A DNA stretch of 64,000 nt, from assembly GCA_011947345.1 (NCBI GenBank), contig JAAVTG010000845.1, positions 248,001 to 312,000 of the forward strand. The letters are read 5' to 3'. The notes beneath the pieces were generated by a model. It was given only the letters and a program-made list of their open reading frames with translations, made no database searches and had not been told where the DNA came from. Below are positions 1 through 10,503 of the stretch, one piece after another; the first letter of the stretch is position 1, and each line of letters begins with the position of its first letter. The stretch is from Phytophthora quininea. Taxonomy: Eukaryota; Oomycota; Peronosporomycetes; Peronosporales; Peronosporaceae. The position numbers and the translations under genes were made by a program.

Positions 1-354
1 TCTGTCCGCAAATGGGTCCCCGTCGACCCGAGCAGCACGAGACTCATCTGGATTCGACGAGAAGCTGCGAGTGTTGCCGCCCGACTCAAGTCTAGATACA
101 AAGCCACCACGAGCTCCCGCAAGTGGGTCCCGCTCGAGCCAAACAATTCGAGTCTCATATGGATTCGACGCTATGTCCTTCCAGTTGAAGGCAACCGCCA
201 GCAGTAGCTTTGTAGCGGTAGATTGCTCACACTTCGTACAATGTACGATATCATTATGCAGGGGACATTCCATTCGGCATTCATTTTCCCCAAAACTCAA
301 GCTCCTAACAAAATGGACATCAACTAGCCTTCTCTGTCACAAGGCTTGTCTTGG

Positions 355-682
355 TCACGCTGCAGTGACCTTGAGTTTCTTCTTCCACACGATATCAGCC
401 CATTCACTTGATCGCTTCCAGACCTGGTACTTTGGACTCCTTTGCAGTTGTTCCGCGCTCATCTTGCAGAACCATTTCTGGTACTTGGCCCCCGGGCGTA
501 ATGCCCAGCTTACTCCAGAGCTTAAACTTGACTATCTCCCAATTCCCGAAGGCTGCTCGCTCTTCTTCATCCGTCAAGCCTTGGTCTGAGGCAACTATCT
601 TGTCACTCCTCAGGAAACGTTTACGGGGCAACCTTACCGCCAAAACTTGCCGAAAAGTCCGACAAACGGAGAGCCCGTGTTA
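355..682 (-). pseudogene. Degenerate RXLR-type effector remnant
   Basis: Reading down from 682 there is an open stretch with no ATG that contains an RFLR tetrad followed about 17 residues later by a DEEER run. These are the two hallmarks of oomycete RXLR-dEER host-translocated effectors. A segment with the NW...KFKLW...KLGITP pattern follows, as expected for the alpha-helical C-terminal part of the family. The frame stops at 404-406. A one-base shift opens a further 16 residues to a stop at 355-357, rich in Trp and Lys. No signal peptide or start codon could be found upstream, where an in-frame stop lies at 680-682. I infer a decayed effector gene lacking its secretion signal. The call rests only on the two motifs and their spacing. 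Confidence 0.4.
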
Positions 683-1153
683 CTCAGCAACCATCGAGAT
701 ACTTTGTCCGAAGACCTTGGACGAGGAAAAACTTGACCAGATGTTCGTCACGACTCGAGGATTGGGATTTCTAGGGCCCAACCAACAACTACATCCAGCA
801 TCGGCACACTTGTGCTCGTCTGTACACTGTTCTTCTTGAGCGCTTACTTTGTGCCGTCGTAGCTTTTGGTATACCGCCACGATTGCAAACGAATTTTATC
901 GCACCGCAGCTTCGTAAAAGATCGCCCAAACAAGTACTGCTCGAGATCCCGTTCGACGGCACGAAGAAGCTTGATCGTCGACAACGAATCCGGTCATTGC
1001 GTGTATCTTTGCGGTGGGTATCGATGACAACTCGAAGTTGGCATGGAACTGTATCATTCACTTGCTTGCTTCAAAGGCATGACCACCAGCAGTAGCTCAA
1101 CTTGGTCGGTTGTCCATTGATTGAATCGATTGATGGGCGTGCTGCGTTGAAGC
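683..1153. other. Intergenic, no gene recognised
   Basis: Short open frames occur on both strands but none has a recognisable domain, start context or consistent codon use. The same is true of positions 1-354. This may be further decay of the effector remnant next to it. Confidence 0.4.
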
Positions 1154-3634
1154 CTACGCAGCCGTGGAGAACTGGTCTGAGCGCAGTAGACCCTTAGTGG
1201 TGACGACACCTACCAGTGCGCCGTGGTCGCACACAAAACAGTGATCGCATCGCAACATGGTGAAAATCATGTGCAGGTCGTCCAGCGGAGTGCTGCTCGA
1301 GATGGTCATGGCCATCGGGCGAATGACGCAGGTCCTCCCTCCGTGATCTTCACGGGGTCGTTTAGTAGTGCGGATTTGGCAGCGTCCCAACCCTCGTGCA
1401 GCAGTCCCAACATCTTTTCGTCGTCCATGAGGAAAGGGACAGCGCCTCCCGGTGCGCCAAGAACGTGCGGTGCTTGGGTCGTCAGTGCATTGTACGAGAT
1501 ATCGATCGATCCGAGGCCGTTGAAGCCCCCGGTATCATCAGTAGCCACGTGGTGCGTGAGTTTGTCCTTGAGTGTGGCCCACGACAGCAGCTTTGGCTCC
1601 TTCACGTACTTTTCACCGAGATCTTCGTCGACGCCGTCGATATGGTTCGCTTCGTAATAAGTTCTCACGAACCTTCGTAGCTGCGACCCGCTAACCACGC
1701 CTAACAGAACCATAGTCTCCCCATTATCAACGACGGGGATTTCGTGGTGAGGGAGGCGCTGTAGTGCCAGCAATATGCGGGCAATCGTCGTGCGCTTAGT
1801 AAGATATACCAAACACGGCTCCACGATATCCCCCGCCGTGGTGGTCGGTTCAAAATCAACGAGTGGGAGGAACGGTAGTCCGCTAACAACAAGCAAAGTG
1901 TCGTACACAGACTGTTCCTTGAATAGATTTGCGACTCCCATCGCAGCAAGCGAGGCACAAAATATGGGGAGGATCAGCGACATCGCAGTAGTAATTTCTA
2001 GAGTGATGACAGCCACGGATAAGGCTCGCGTTGCTGCGGTTCCAAACGCCGCGGCCCCAGCCAACGCATACGCCCCTGGGAGCGCGTTAAGATGAGGGAA
2101 TACCGTCGCGACCACCTCTCCAAACATCCGCCCGAACGCAGCTCCGGCGATGAAAGTCGGCACCCAAATTCCGGTTGGAATCTTGAGCGTGATGCACAAC
2201 GGGAGCAGCACCATGAACACTGCCGACAGGACCGAGAGAGCGTAATACTTGGAGACCGACTGCCAGGCTACCGGCAGTTCTCCTTCGGTAAACAAAATGG
2301 CGAGGTCGTTCATCGAGTTACGCTGAGCATATGTACCGGGGACAAACGTCAGTACACTGGTCAAGGTGGCCACGACAAAAGGGTCGACCCAAGTCACTAG
2401 AACTTTCTTCCACTGCTGCGACGACTTCCTGAAATCCCGTCGGCGTTCGGCAATTGCGCGCAAGAACCGCATCATCGCCGTGCAAAGCAGCCCCAAGACG
2501 GACCCCAGCAAGATATACAGCGGGATTTCCCAGATCGAGTAAGGACTCGGAGGGAACTGCGTCTTCAAGACTGCTTGGGTCGCTAGGGACGTTTTGCTTT
2601 GAGCCAACACCAGCGTCAGGCGCAACATCACCGCGCCCGACACAGCGCTGATGAAGGCCTTGACGTAGTTGGACATGAGGTAGTAGGTGGACGTGACCTC
2701 CATGGAGAAAAGCACGCCACCGATCGGCGACGAAAACAGCGAGGACACACCCACAGCACATGCTGCAGTGAGAAGCTGCAGTCGGCCGTTCAGGTGGACA
2801 CTGAAGCCCTTGAACATGGGGGTCTTGAGCAAGTGGTGCGTGACGATCGACATGATGTGCACAAAGGCGCCCTCGGTGCCAACGATCAAACCTGCGCCCA
2901 CAGAGCAAACAAGACCAGTGACTTTGGCTAGGAACGTGGAGAAGTCAAAGTACCCTGGCAGGTACATGCGCGGATCGATTCCTGTGCGGATTGCCTTCAT
3001 CTGCGAGACGCCCGAGCCTGCAGCTACAGGCGCCAGTTGCGTGAAGAAGAGCCCCAGTCCTGAAAAGACAATCGTGTGCGCCGTCCAAATTGCTAGCTTT
3101 GCTGCATACACTGTTGTCTGGTGCACGAGCCACTCTCGCAAGGAGATCAGGTAGTTGTACAGACTGCAGACAACCGAGGTCAGCTTGCTGCAGAGATTAA
3201 ATGGAACTAGAGATACACCCCCACTTACACGCGGATGCCGTAATTCATGGGTCCCCGATGACCCCCAACAGGATCAGGAAGCTCACTGCTTTAATTTGCC
3301 GTCGAATGTACTGCTCTTGATCCTTTGAACGGCCTCGGTTCCCGCCGAAGAGGGAGACGCCAGAGATCGAGCGCCTGGTCCCAAAGGCTCGGAAGGTCTC
3401 GAGGAGATCCGATCCGTGTTCGCTCCCGCAGCGATCGGAGACCACGTCGATATAGTCATCAGTGGGGCCCCAATTGGGGATAGCAGGGATCTCTTCGTCG
3501 GGTACGCCGTTCCGCTCGTCGTAACGCGCAGCACGCTGCTGGAATTCGTGGAGACTGGAGATCCGACCTAAGCGCCGCTGGTGCGCGGGCAGCCTCGCGT
3601 CGGCTGTCGTCATCAAGTCCTTGGACGTCGCCAT
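1154..3634 (-). CDS. ClC-family voltage-gated chloride channel, CBS domains
   Basis: Membrane chloride channel of about 800 residues, the usual eukaryotic size. Exon 1 starts at the ATG at 3634 with a cytosolic N-terminus. A 65-nt intron (3164-3228, GTAAGT..CTGCAG) separates it from the membrane core. Visible ClC signatures are GSGVSQ (selectivity-filter loop, normally GSGIP), GTEGAFVH (gating glutamate kept), GVLFSMEVTSTYY, and IPTGIWVPTFIAGAAFGR followed by the pore tyrosine in GAYALAGAAA. Two CBS domains follow: one around 1640-1830, the second ending near 1160. The residue that is the proton glutamate in ClC exchangers is a valine here (MEVTS), as in animal ClC-0/1/2 channels, so channel rather than exchanger activity is inferred. 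The frame breaks by one base at 3249-3251 (C run) and near 1310; both give an intact family alignment when read through. Some antiporter activity cannot be excluded from sequence. Confidence 0.9.
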
Positions 3635-3651
3635 GGCTCGCTGGAGGTCTG

Positions 3652-3861
3652 CCACGCCGCGGCGCCAACTTCCGACTGCCCTTGTCGAGTGCTCTGGCCG
3701 GGTTGATGCGCGAGTACTTCTCCTGGTCGGAGCGTTATTTCCAGCGCCGTCACTTTGTGAGCGACGACTGGGCACCAACGGTGCGACAGACGAACAACAC
3801 AAAAGGCTTTGAGATGGTCCTAAGCACATTCAAATACTCCCCAGGAGAAGACGGGCAGATG
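3652..3861 (+). other. Orphan exon-like open stretch
   Basis: About 70 codons are open on the + strand with GC-rich third positions and a protein-like composition (MREYFSWSERYFQRR, later FKYSPGEDGQMDI). They end at a possible GTACTT splice donor at 3862. The stretch lies just upstream of, and opposite to, the ClC start. I do not recognise a family. It may be a terminal piece of a neighbouring gene, a duplicated fragment or chance. No start codon or downstream exon could be tied to it. Confidence 0.25.
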
Positions 3862-3869
3862 GATATTGG

Positions 3870-4894
3870 TACTTGTCTAAGACTCGGAACTTACTTTCGG
3901 ACCGACCAAACCTCTAACGACCGCTGCTGAGCGACTCGTTCTTCTTCAGTCGTGGTAGCATCCTGGGATGCTATCGCCCTTACTGCACCGTGCGAAACTC
4001 CTGAGGCCTCGGGTTACATCCTTCCTGGCTGACACAACTCCCTGCTGTCTGTAGCACAGACGTCGATGGGGTGTCAACAGAAAACAATGTTCCTTCGCGT
4101 CCTCGTTAGCTGTCTGCTGCTGCAGCAATGACAAGGTCGCTGCAAACGATGTCCGTCAAGGCTTGCAATATATGCGCCGTAAAGGACCGAGCTGGCAGCA
4201 GTTGACACCAAATTCGGCCGAGTCGATCGAGGCGCGTTGCTGCAGGCAGAACTACCAAGCGAACTCCGATGCAGGAGCTCCACTATCCGCCTTCGTGCCA
4301 GCAGAGGCAGCCGAGCCCACAAGGCCATGCTGCGCGACAGGCGCTCAGCTAACACTCGATGGTGGCCGCTGTCCTCGCAGCGTCTGGCCCCGGTCCGCAC
4401 CTGCGTCTTCGGAAAGCAGCAGCCGCGTTAGGTTTGATCACACCGAACCAATGCGGACGACGATCACGGCGAGCAGCACAAACAGGCAGCGATACTTGCG
4501 ATATTATAGCAGCAACGAGCTTGGTGAACCGACCTTCCACCAAGCGTGTTTCAATTTAGTGATCGGCTGAAAGTTGCCGTGAGAGCCGGGCCACCAGTAA
4601 ACCGTATGGTTTACTCCATACAAACACCGAGTACTTTCGGGCATCGAAACCTGCGACATGTGTGCATTGATCAATTGAAGCAACCCAAATGGTGTGGCGG
4701 CATCACGAAGGCAGCTCTTGCCGTTTTAGGCGGCGCCATACCGGAGACCAAAGGAGCCCCTGCTGCTAGCTGTGTAGCCTGTGTCTTCGCTTTTCTTGCC
4801 ACCGCTTCCCCCACACTCCCAATCCTGCTCCTCCTGCGCTTTTTTTTGCCAGCCACACAATTAGTCCAATTTTTGGAGACGTCAAAGGAGATGA
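3870..4894. other. Intergenic, no gene recognised
   Basis: About 1 kb between the divergently placed ClC and GMC genes. Several open frames of 60-150 codons exist on both strands, but none shows a domain, and their composition is low in hydrophobic periodicity. I see no RNA gene or repeat here. Confidence 0.4.
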
Positions 4895-4910
4895 GCTCAT
4901 TTCGGATTTG
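4895..4910 (+). promoter_or_regulatory. Oomycete initiator-like core promoter
   Basis: The sequence GCTCATTTCGGATTTG lies 36-51 nt before the GMC start codon. It closely matches the oomycete initiator (GCTCATTYYNNAWTTT type) known around transcription starts of Phytophthora genes. Its position fits a short 5' leader of about 45 nt, typical for the group. Confidence 0.6.
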
Positions 4911-4945
4911 GCTCGCAACCGCACAAGTCTCTGTTGCCGCGCAAG

Positions 4946-6757
4946 ATGCTGCGCCACTCGCTCCGCTCTGCGAGCGTCTCTCGCTCCCTCTCTACGCGAG
5001 GCTTTAGCTCCGCCGCCAACGAGTTCGACTACGTGATTGTCGGCGGCGGATCCGCCGGCTGCGTGCTGGCCAACCGCCTGACGGAGGACCCCTCCAACAA
5101 GGTGTTGCTGGTCGAGACGGGCCCGAACGACCGCACCAAATGGGACTCGTGGAAGATCCACATGCCCGCCGCGCTGACCTACAACTTGGCCAACGATCGG
5201 TACAACTGGTTCTACTACACGGAGCCCCAGAAACACCTGGACGGCCGTCGTCTGCCCTGGCCCCGAGGCCGCGTGCTCGGCGGCTCGTCGTCGCTCAACG
5301 CCATGGTCTACATCCGAGGCCACGCGTACGACTACGACGACTGGGAGAGCAGTGGTGCCAAGGGCTGGAGCTACGCAGACTGCCTGCCCTACTTCCGCAA
5401 GGCGCAGAACCACGAGCTGGGCGCGGACGACTACAGGGGAGGAGACGGCCCGCTGCACGTCATCCGAGGCAACCAGAAGGACCAGATTCTGTTCAAGAAG
5501 TTCATTGACGCCGGCGTGGAGGCTGGCTACCCCTTCACGGACGACATGAACGGGTACCAGCAAGAAGGCTTCGGCTGGATGGACATGACAGTCTGGAAGG
5601 GATTCCGCTGGAGCACGGCCTCGGCCTACCTGAGACCGGCCATGAAGAGGCCCAATCTGACGGTGCGCACCGACACTTTTGTGAACAAGGTGGTGTTTGA
5701 AGGCAAGAAGGCGGTGGGCATTGAGGCCGAGGACAGGAAGAGCAGGAGCACGACGCAGATCCGAGCGGCGAAGGAGGTGATCCTGTCGGGTGGAGCCATC
5801 AACTCGCCCCAGCTGCTGATGCTGTCGGGTATTGAGACGCCGACCACCTCAAGGAGGTGGGCGTACCCGTAGTGCAGCATGTGCCTGCTGTGGGCCAGAA
5901 CATGGAGGACCACTTGGACATGTACATCCAGTACGGATGCAAGCAGCCGATTACGCTGCACAACGCCACTTGGTACGTTAGTTGACGGATTTATAGGCTT
6001 CCAGATGAGTTCGCTGATGTGAATGTTGTTGCCTTTTCACAGGAAGTACCCGCACAAGATGGTTGCTATTGGACTCGAGTGGATCTTCCGCCAGACTGGT
6101 ATGGGGGCCTCGGCTCACCTCGAGTCGGGCGGATTCATTCGCAGTGCTCCAGGCAAGCGCCACCCGGACTTGCAGTACCATTTCCTGCCGGGATCGCTGA
6201 CTGGCCAGCTTACTCCTGGATCGTACCACGCCATTCAGGCCCATTGCTCGCCCATGCGCGCTCTTAGTCGCGGTTGGCTCAAGCTTCGCAGCAACAATCC
6301 GCACGAACACCCGATCATCGAGCCCAACTACCTGAGCGTGGAGCAAGATCTCGTGGACATGCGTACGGGCGTCAAGCTCACGCGTGAGATCATGAAGCAG
6401 AAGGCGTTCGACGACTACCGCACCGACCCGATCTCGCCGTCCAAGGACGTGCAAACCGATGACCAAATCGACTCGTGGATCCGTCAGAACACGGAGAGCG
6501 CGTACCACCCGTCGTGCACGAACCGAATGGGTGTGGACGACAACACGGTCGTTGATCCGGAGACCCGCGTGCACGGAGTGGAGAACCTGCGCGTGGTCGA
6601 CTCGTCCATCATGCCGAATATCGTGAGCGGCAACCTGAACGGGCCGACGATTATGATTGCGGAGAAGGCTGCCGACATCATTCTGGGCAAGACCGCTCTG
6701 CCAAAGTCGAAGGCCTCTGTGTACCAGCCCAAGAACTGGGAGACCAGTCAGAGATAA
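4946..6757 (+). CDS. GMC oxidoreductase (choline dehydrogenase-like) 1
   Basis: FAD-dependent oxidoreductase of the glucose-methanol-choline family, about 580 residues. The ATG at 4946 opens a Ser/Arg-rich leader (MLRHSLRSASVSRSLSTRG) that looks like a mitochondrial targeting peptide. It is followed at once by the FAD-binding VIVGGGSAGCVLANRL. GMC signature 1 (WPRGRVLGGSSSLNAMV), signature 2 (GGAINSPQLLMLSG), the catalytic His segment YHPSCTNRMG and the Asn-containing NLNGPTIMIAEKAAD are all present. A 70-nt intron lies at 5973-6042 (GTACGT..CACAG). The frame slips by one base at about 5834, inside signature 2, where one G appears to be missing. The likely reaction is oxidation of an alcohol such as choline, though substrate cannot be read from sequence. 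A paralogue lies at 51841-53674 on the other strand with its intron elsewhere. Confidence 0.9.
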
Positions 6758-7018
6758 GCTCATGATCAAGCGAGCGCTTCCGGTCGCTTCTCAAAAGTCG
6801 AGTGGCGGCATGAGCTGCATGTATGCGCTCGTCACCGGCTACTGTAGTCGTGCAATTTGTTAACCCCAAGGTAATGTTCAGGGAGAGCAATGTAGGACAT
6901 AAGGTTGCTGTTTGCCGTTGTTGCTGCTCGTAGATGGCATTCAAAAGAATCAAATCGAGCAGAGCGGGAACAAGACCTGTTTGATTAACCTCGTCGCCAG
7001 CTACGTCGTCAGTTAGTA

Positions 7019-7258
7019 CTACTGGTTGCTACTGGCAGCAGCAGCATTGTCGAGAACTTCGAGACGTGCGCGTTTGAGGGGCTGATCCCCGCGAAATTGG
7101 CCCAGCTGTGCCGTGTTGCGGTCCAGGACCTGAATGCTGGTCGCCTCGAGCCGCAGAGCGTTGCTGGCGTCTCTCAACTTCGTGACCGCCTGCGTCTTGA
7201 GTCGACGTTCCAGCTTGTAAGACGATCGGCCGAGGGTTGCTGTGCCAGGAGCTTGCAT
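7019..7258 (-). CDS. Small conserved-looking protein, unknown
   Basis: A 79-codon frame from a true ATG at 7258 to TAG at 7019. Codon use is strongly GC3-biased (CTG, CTC, AAG, ACG, GAC, CGC), like the neighbouring genes. The product is basic, with a likely helical centre (KLERRLKTQAVTKLRDASNA) and no signal peptide or membrane segment. No family is recognised. It could be a complete small protein or the only visible exon of a longer gene. It sits between GMC 1 and the PDZ-protein gene, 264 bases from the end of the latter. Confidence 0.5.
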   Translation of the reverse strand: MQAPGTATLGRSSYKLERRLKTQAVTKLRDASNALRLEATSIQVLDRNTAQLGQFRGDQPLKRARLEVLDNAAAASSNQ

Positions 7259-7522
7259 TTTCGCGTTGGCCGCCCTAGATAGTAGGAGCGTGACAACCTT
7301 GTCCAGTACTTCTTATGCCGCCTCCATCCTCCCGTTCAACCTGCACTTTGTCTTGTCTTGCTCCTCGCAAATTGGAAAGTGACAGCGTTTACTTCGCCAG
7401 CTCCCAGTTGCGATCGTTAACGCAGCTACCAGCTCGGAAACATCACAGACCAACACCCCAAGGGGAAACGTAAAGTGTGTCGCACAGGTTCATATTAGCG
7501 GACGTACGGGTCATTCATTGCT

Positions 7523-8565
7523 CTACAGCAGCAGCACCGGTTGCCGCCGACGGAACGTCAAGTACACGGGCGAGGCCGCATGCGCGAGCATGCGGATGCT
7601 CTTCTCAAATGACCAGGACGCGATCGACTTTTTGTTGATGGCCACCAGCACGTCCTCCACTGCGATGATACGTGCCGCCACCGACGGACTCTCGCTGTTG
7701 TTTTCAAAATCGATGAAGCCGCCGACGACGAGCGCTCCCTCTGCAAGTAGGAAAAGCAACAACGCCCACAGTATCGTTAGCTGGTTACTGGAAGCCCTAC
7801 AGTCCTCTGCTTCAAGATACTTACGATGCATGCGCAGCGACATGCCCAGTCCTTCAGGCCGTTTGGGCACAGCCACGTCGTACACAAAGTCGGTCTGCAG
7901 CGCGATGAGCAGCTCGTTCATGGCCGACGCCATAAAGTCTGCGCGCAACGACGGGTGCAGCACCATGGTGCCCAGTACGAGTGTCACGGCCACCGACTCG
8001 GGCACAAAGTGGCCGTAGAGGATGAGCATCTCCATGACCTCCTGGGGCAGCGCCAGCGTGCCGCCGCAGCGCGGACACTTGCGCTCGAGGATGCGACGGA
8101 AGGACATGTCGATGCCCGACACGCGCGTGACCACGAGGCAGGACTCGCACGCAGCCAGCAGGTGTGTGGCGCGCTCCTCCATGGCGGCTGACGACACACC
8201 AAAGTGCATGGGTGGCGGGGCCTCCTCGTGTACGCGCCCATGGAGCTCTGTGGCGGAGCGAAGCCACTCTGCTGCTGCTGGGGAGGGAACTGCTGCATCT
8301 GCTGGCTGGACGCCCCCATGGCGTTGTAGTTACCTGGGGCGAAGGTCTGCTGTTGCTGCTGCTGGTGTTGCTGGGGCTGAGACTGTTGGGGCTGTTGAGG
8401 TTGGAGTTGTTGGGGCGGAGCCTGCTGGGGCTCATGCGCAGGCTGCTGAGAGGGAGAGACCTCCTCAGACGTCGGTGGGGGCTGCGGGTTCTGTTGCTGG
8501 GCCTCCTGCTGCGCCTCCTGGGGCGGCTCCAGCTCCATCGGCAGCGGCTCAGCGAGAGACTCCAT
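7523..8565 (-). CDS. Gln/Pro-rich protein with Cys motif and PDZ domain
   Basis: The ATG at 8565 begins a low-complexity N-terminus of about 90 residues made largely of Gln and Pro. A middle domain with two cysteine pairs (CESC and CPRCG, about 27 residues apart), which could bind zinc, follows. The C-terminal part resembles a PDZ domain: a GLGMSL carboxylate-binding loop, then GGFIDF, and AARIIAVEDVLVAI. An 84-nt intron (7741-7824, GTAAGT..TTGCAG) splits the domain just after the loop. The frame is broken by one base at 8210-8212 in a C run; reading through joins the two halves cleanly. The role is unknown. The PDZ domain suggests scaffolding through C-terminal peptide binding, and poly-Gln regions are common in regulatory proteins. 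Confidence 0.7.
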
Positions 8566-8690
8566 ATTGAAAATCGAAATGGCGCTCGATGATTGGACAA
8601 TCGAGATTTCCTTTGCAGACAACAGTTCGTCTCCGGAACACGAATCTTAAAGGTATGGAACGGCAGAATGAGATCGCCGATGCAGCGTAC

Positions 8691-9340
8691 TTACTCTTCC
8701 TGTTGGGTTTGAACTAATGTGTTTTTAGCAGCAAGCGCAAGCATGACATTATCCTCTCTGGTCTGGACTTGCGTGGCCCCTATGAGAAGGTCACACATTA
8801 ACCGAGCAAACTTTTGCCAACACTTTTGATTCGTTGCGAATAGATAAGTGCTTCCGGATGAGGAAACAGGCTCGATGCTGTCCACTTTGAGCTGTGTCTG
8901 CAGATAATGAGTTAGTGAATCGACAGAGCTCCCCGTCCTTAATCCAGCCTTGATCTGTTCACTTGCGAACTACTTGTAGTTGCAGAAAAGGAAGCAACAG
9001 CACTGACAAGGCAGCAAACCACCACCTATGAGTAACTTCGTGTTTTGTGGAATGAGCAGTTCTTTCTATCTCTCAGATAATCTTACCCTAATTCTCAACT
9101 GGATAAACCTCTGTAGGACAAACTCCACTATCGTGGGAAAACCTCCAGTTCTCACGACCTTCACGGGATGAACAACCACACATGCACCTTCAACACTAGC
9201 AACACCAACTGGGATCAGTAAAGCCACAATATGTTCCCTCTTCGCTTTTTTTATAGCGTCAAACCCTCGTTCTTCCTCACCAGACCAAAACTCCTTTAGA
9301 CTTCCACCCCTGGAAGCTGGGTCGACATTCTCCAGAGTTC
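8691..9340 (-). other. Two exon-like open stretches, possible decayed gene
   Basis: On the minus strand, 9340 to about 9098 is open for about 80 codons (it contains EEERGFDAIKKAKREHIVAL and ends before a GTAAGA). After a gap, 8900-8691 is open behind a CTGCAG acceptor and ends with a stop at 8691. Between them lies a GCTCATTCCACAAA sequence (about 9047-9062) resembling an oomycete initiator. No ATG fits and no family is recognised. It may be a degenerate gene or an unrecognised two-exon gene. Confidence 0.25.
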
Positions 9341-9900
9341 ATATGGTCGTGACCGCACTATTGCTCACTGCAAAGAGTATGCACATGGACTGTAAGAGTG
9401 GACTGTAACGCAAGAAAATGGTTGTAGATGGCGTGCTTGCTTCCTATGCTTCGTTTCGTGCAGAGCCAGCCAATTAATTCCATTTCACTTGAATTAGTAG
9501 ATGACACCATTCCACGTCACCTTTGCGAAGTCAGTTTGTAGTAGTCGCGGTGTGGTTGCTAGGCATTTAGCTGGGGCCCTATTTCTCTTCGTAAAGTAGC
9601 TTTCCTCTTCAGTTTACGGGGAAAACTGTTGACGGGTACTATTTGTGATTGCGTGCCGCATTCTTCGGAAACAAGCATCCCGTCAGCACGAAAGAATGTG
9701 GCTGTCATGGTTGGCCATGTTTTATCATTTACAAATCAACCGGCAACGCGAGTCTGCACCGCTGTCGCGCAAAAGATTAACGTTGCGATGTGTAGTGAAA
9801 TCCAGCGACTGGCTGCGTCATGCATTGGCTCGACACTTGCGCGTTGTCCACTTTTCGATTTGCCGTCCAGCTGCTGGGAAACGCTATTCCTGCGTTCCCG

Positions 9901-10425
9901 ATGCGAGTTTTCTCCCTCATGCTCTTGAGCGCTCTGGCTTTCCTAGCTACCAGTGCAATGGTCAACGCTGCGCCTCCCATGACTGCTTCGCTTCTTGCGC
10001 GAACGTCAAGTGGTAACAAATACGCCAACTCCAGGTCCCTGAAAAGTGCCAAAGAGGCAGACAAGAATGAAGGCTCAGCTGATAACGAAGAACGAGCATT
10101 CGACTTCGTGAAAGCCGTGCAGGATGTCCTCAAGCAGTTGGACGCGCAAGGCAAGCAAACGCAAAAGATGATTCAGGATGTCCTCAAGCAGTTGGACGCG
10201 CAGGGCAAGCAAACGCAAAAGATGATTGAGGATGTCCTCAAGCAATGGCAAGCTCAAGCCAAGAAAACGCAGGAGTTTCGAGATATGATCAAGGACGGCA
10301 TGACGCCGTCCAAACTTTACTTGGAGTATGGATTTAACCAAATGAGACTGGAGCAGAGGTACGCCGATCCGAGATTTGACTACTGGGCTCAGTTCCGTGA
10401 ATTCTACTTTGGTTGGACGAGGTAA
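9901..10425 (+). CDS. Secreted RXLR-like effector with internal repeats
   Basis: The ATG at 9901 starts a 174-residue protein with a clear signal peptide (MRVFSLMLLSALAFLATSA then AMVNA). About 50 residues in there is NSRSLKS, a variant RXLR (R-S-L-K), followed 18 residues later by NEER, the EER partner motif. This arrangement is that of oomycete effectors translocated into plant cells. The middle holds three copies of an 18-residue unit (DVLKQLDAQGKQTQKMI type). The C-terminus is rich in Tyr and Trp (LYLEYGF, FDYWAQF, FGWTR). An open frame extends upstream to 9820, but the signal peptide marks 9901 as the real start. It converges on the Timeless gene 78 bases away. The host target is unknown. 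The third arginine-equivalent of the motif is Lys, which occurs in some family members, so translocation is an inference. Confidence 0.7.
   Translation: MRVFSLMLLSALAFLATSAMVNAAPPMTASLLARTSSGNKYANSRSLKSAKEADKNEGSADNEERAFDFVKAVQDVLKQLDAQGKQTQKMIQDVLKQLDAQGKQTQKMIEDVLKQWQAQAKKTQEFRDMIKDGMTPSKLYLEYGFNQMRLEQRYADPRFDYWAQFREFYFGWTR
10120..10281 (+). repeat. Three tandem 54-bp coding repeats
   Basis: Copies at 10120-10173 and 10174-10227 differ at only one or two positions. The third, 10228-10281, has diverged in its second half. Each unit is 18 codons, so the frame is kept. Near-identity of the first two copies implies recent duplication inside the effector gene. Confidence 0.9.
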
Positions 10426-10503
10426 CAGCAACCTGTACGAGCGAACATAATATTAAACTCTTGGCTCTTCGCTCGTTGTCGCTGTCGAGTATTGACGTGA
10501 AAG

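Noticed and set aside
1300..1330. Intron explaining the end of the main ClC frame
   Set aside because: The candidate GTGAAG..GAGCAG intron leaves the wrong phase, while a one-base change restores the second CBS domain.
4766..5563. Minus-strand open frame of 265 codons over GMC 1
   Set aside because: Antisense shadow, same cause as over GMC 2.
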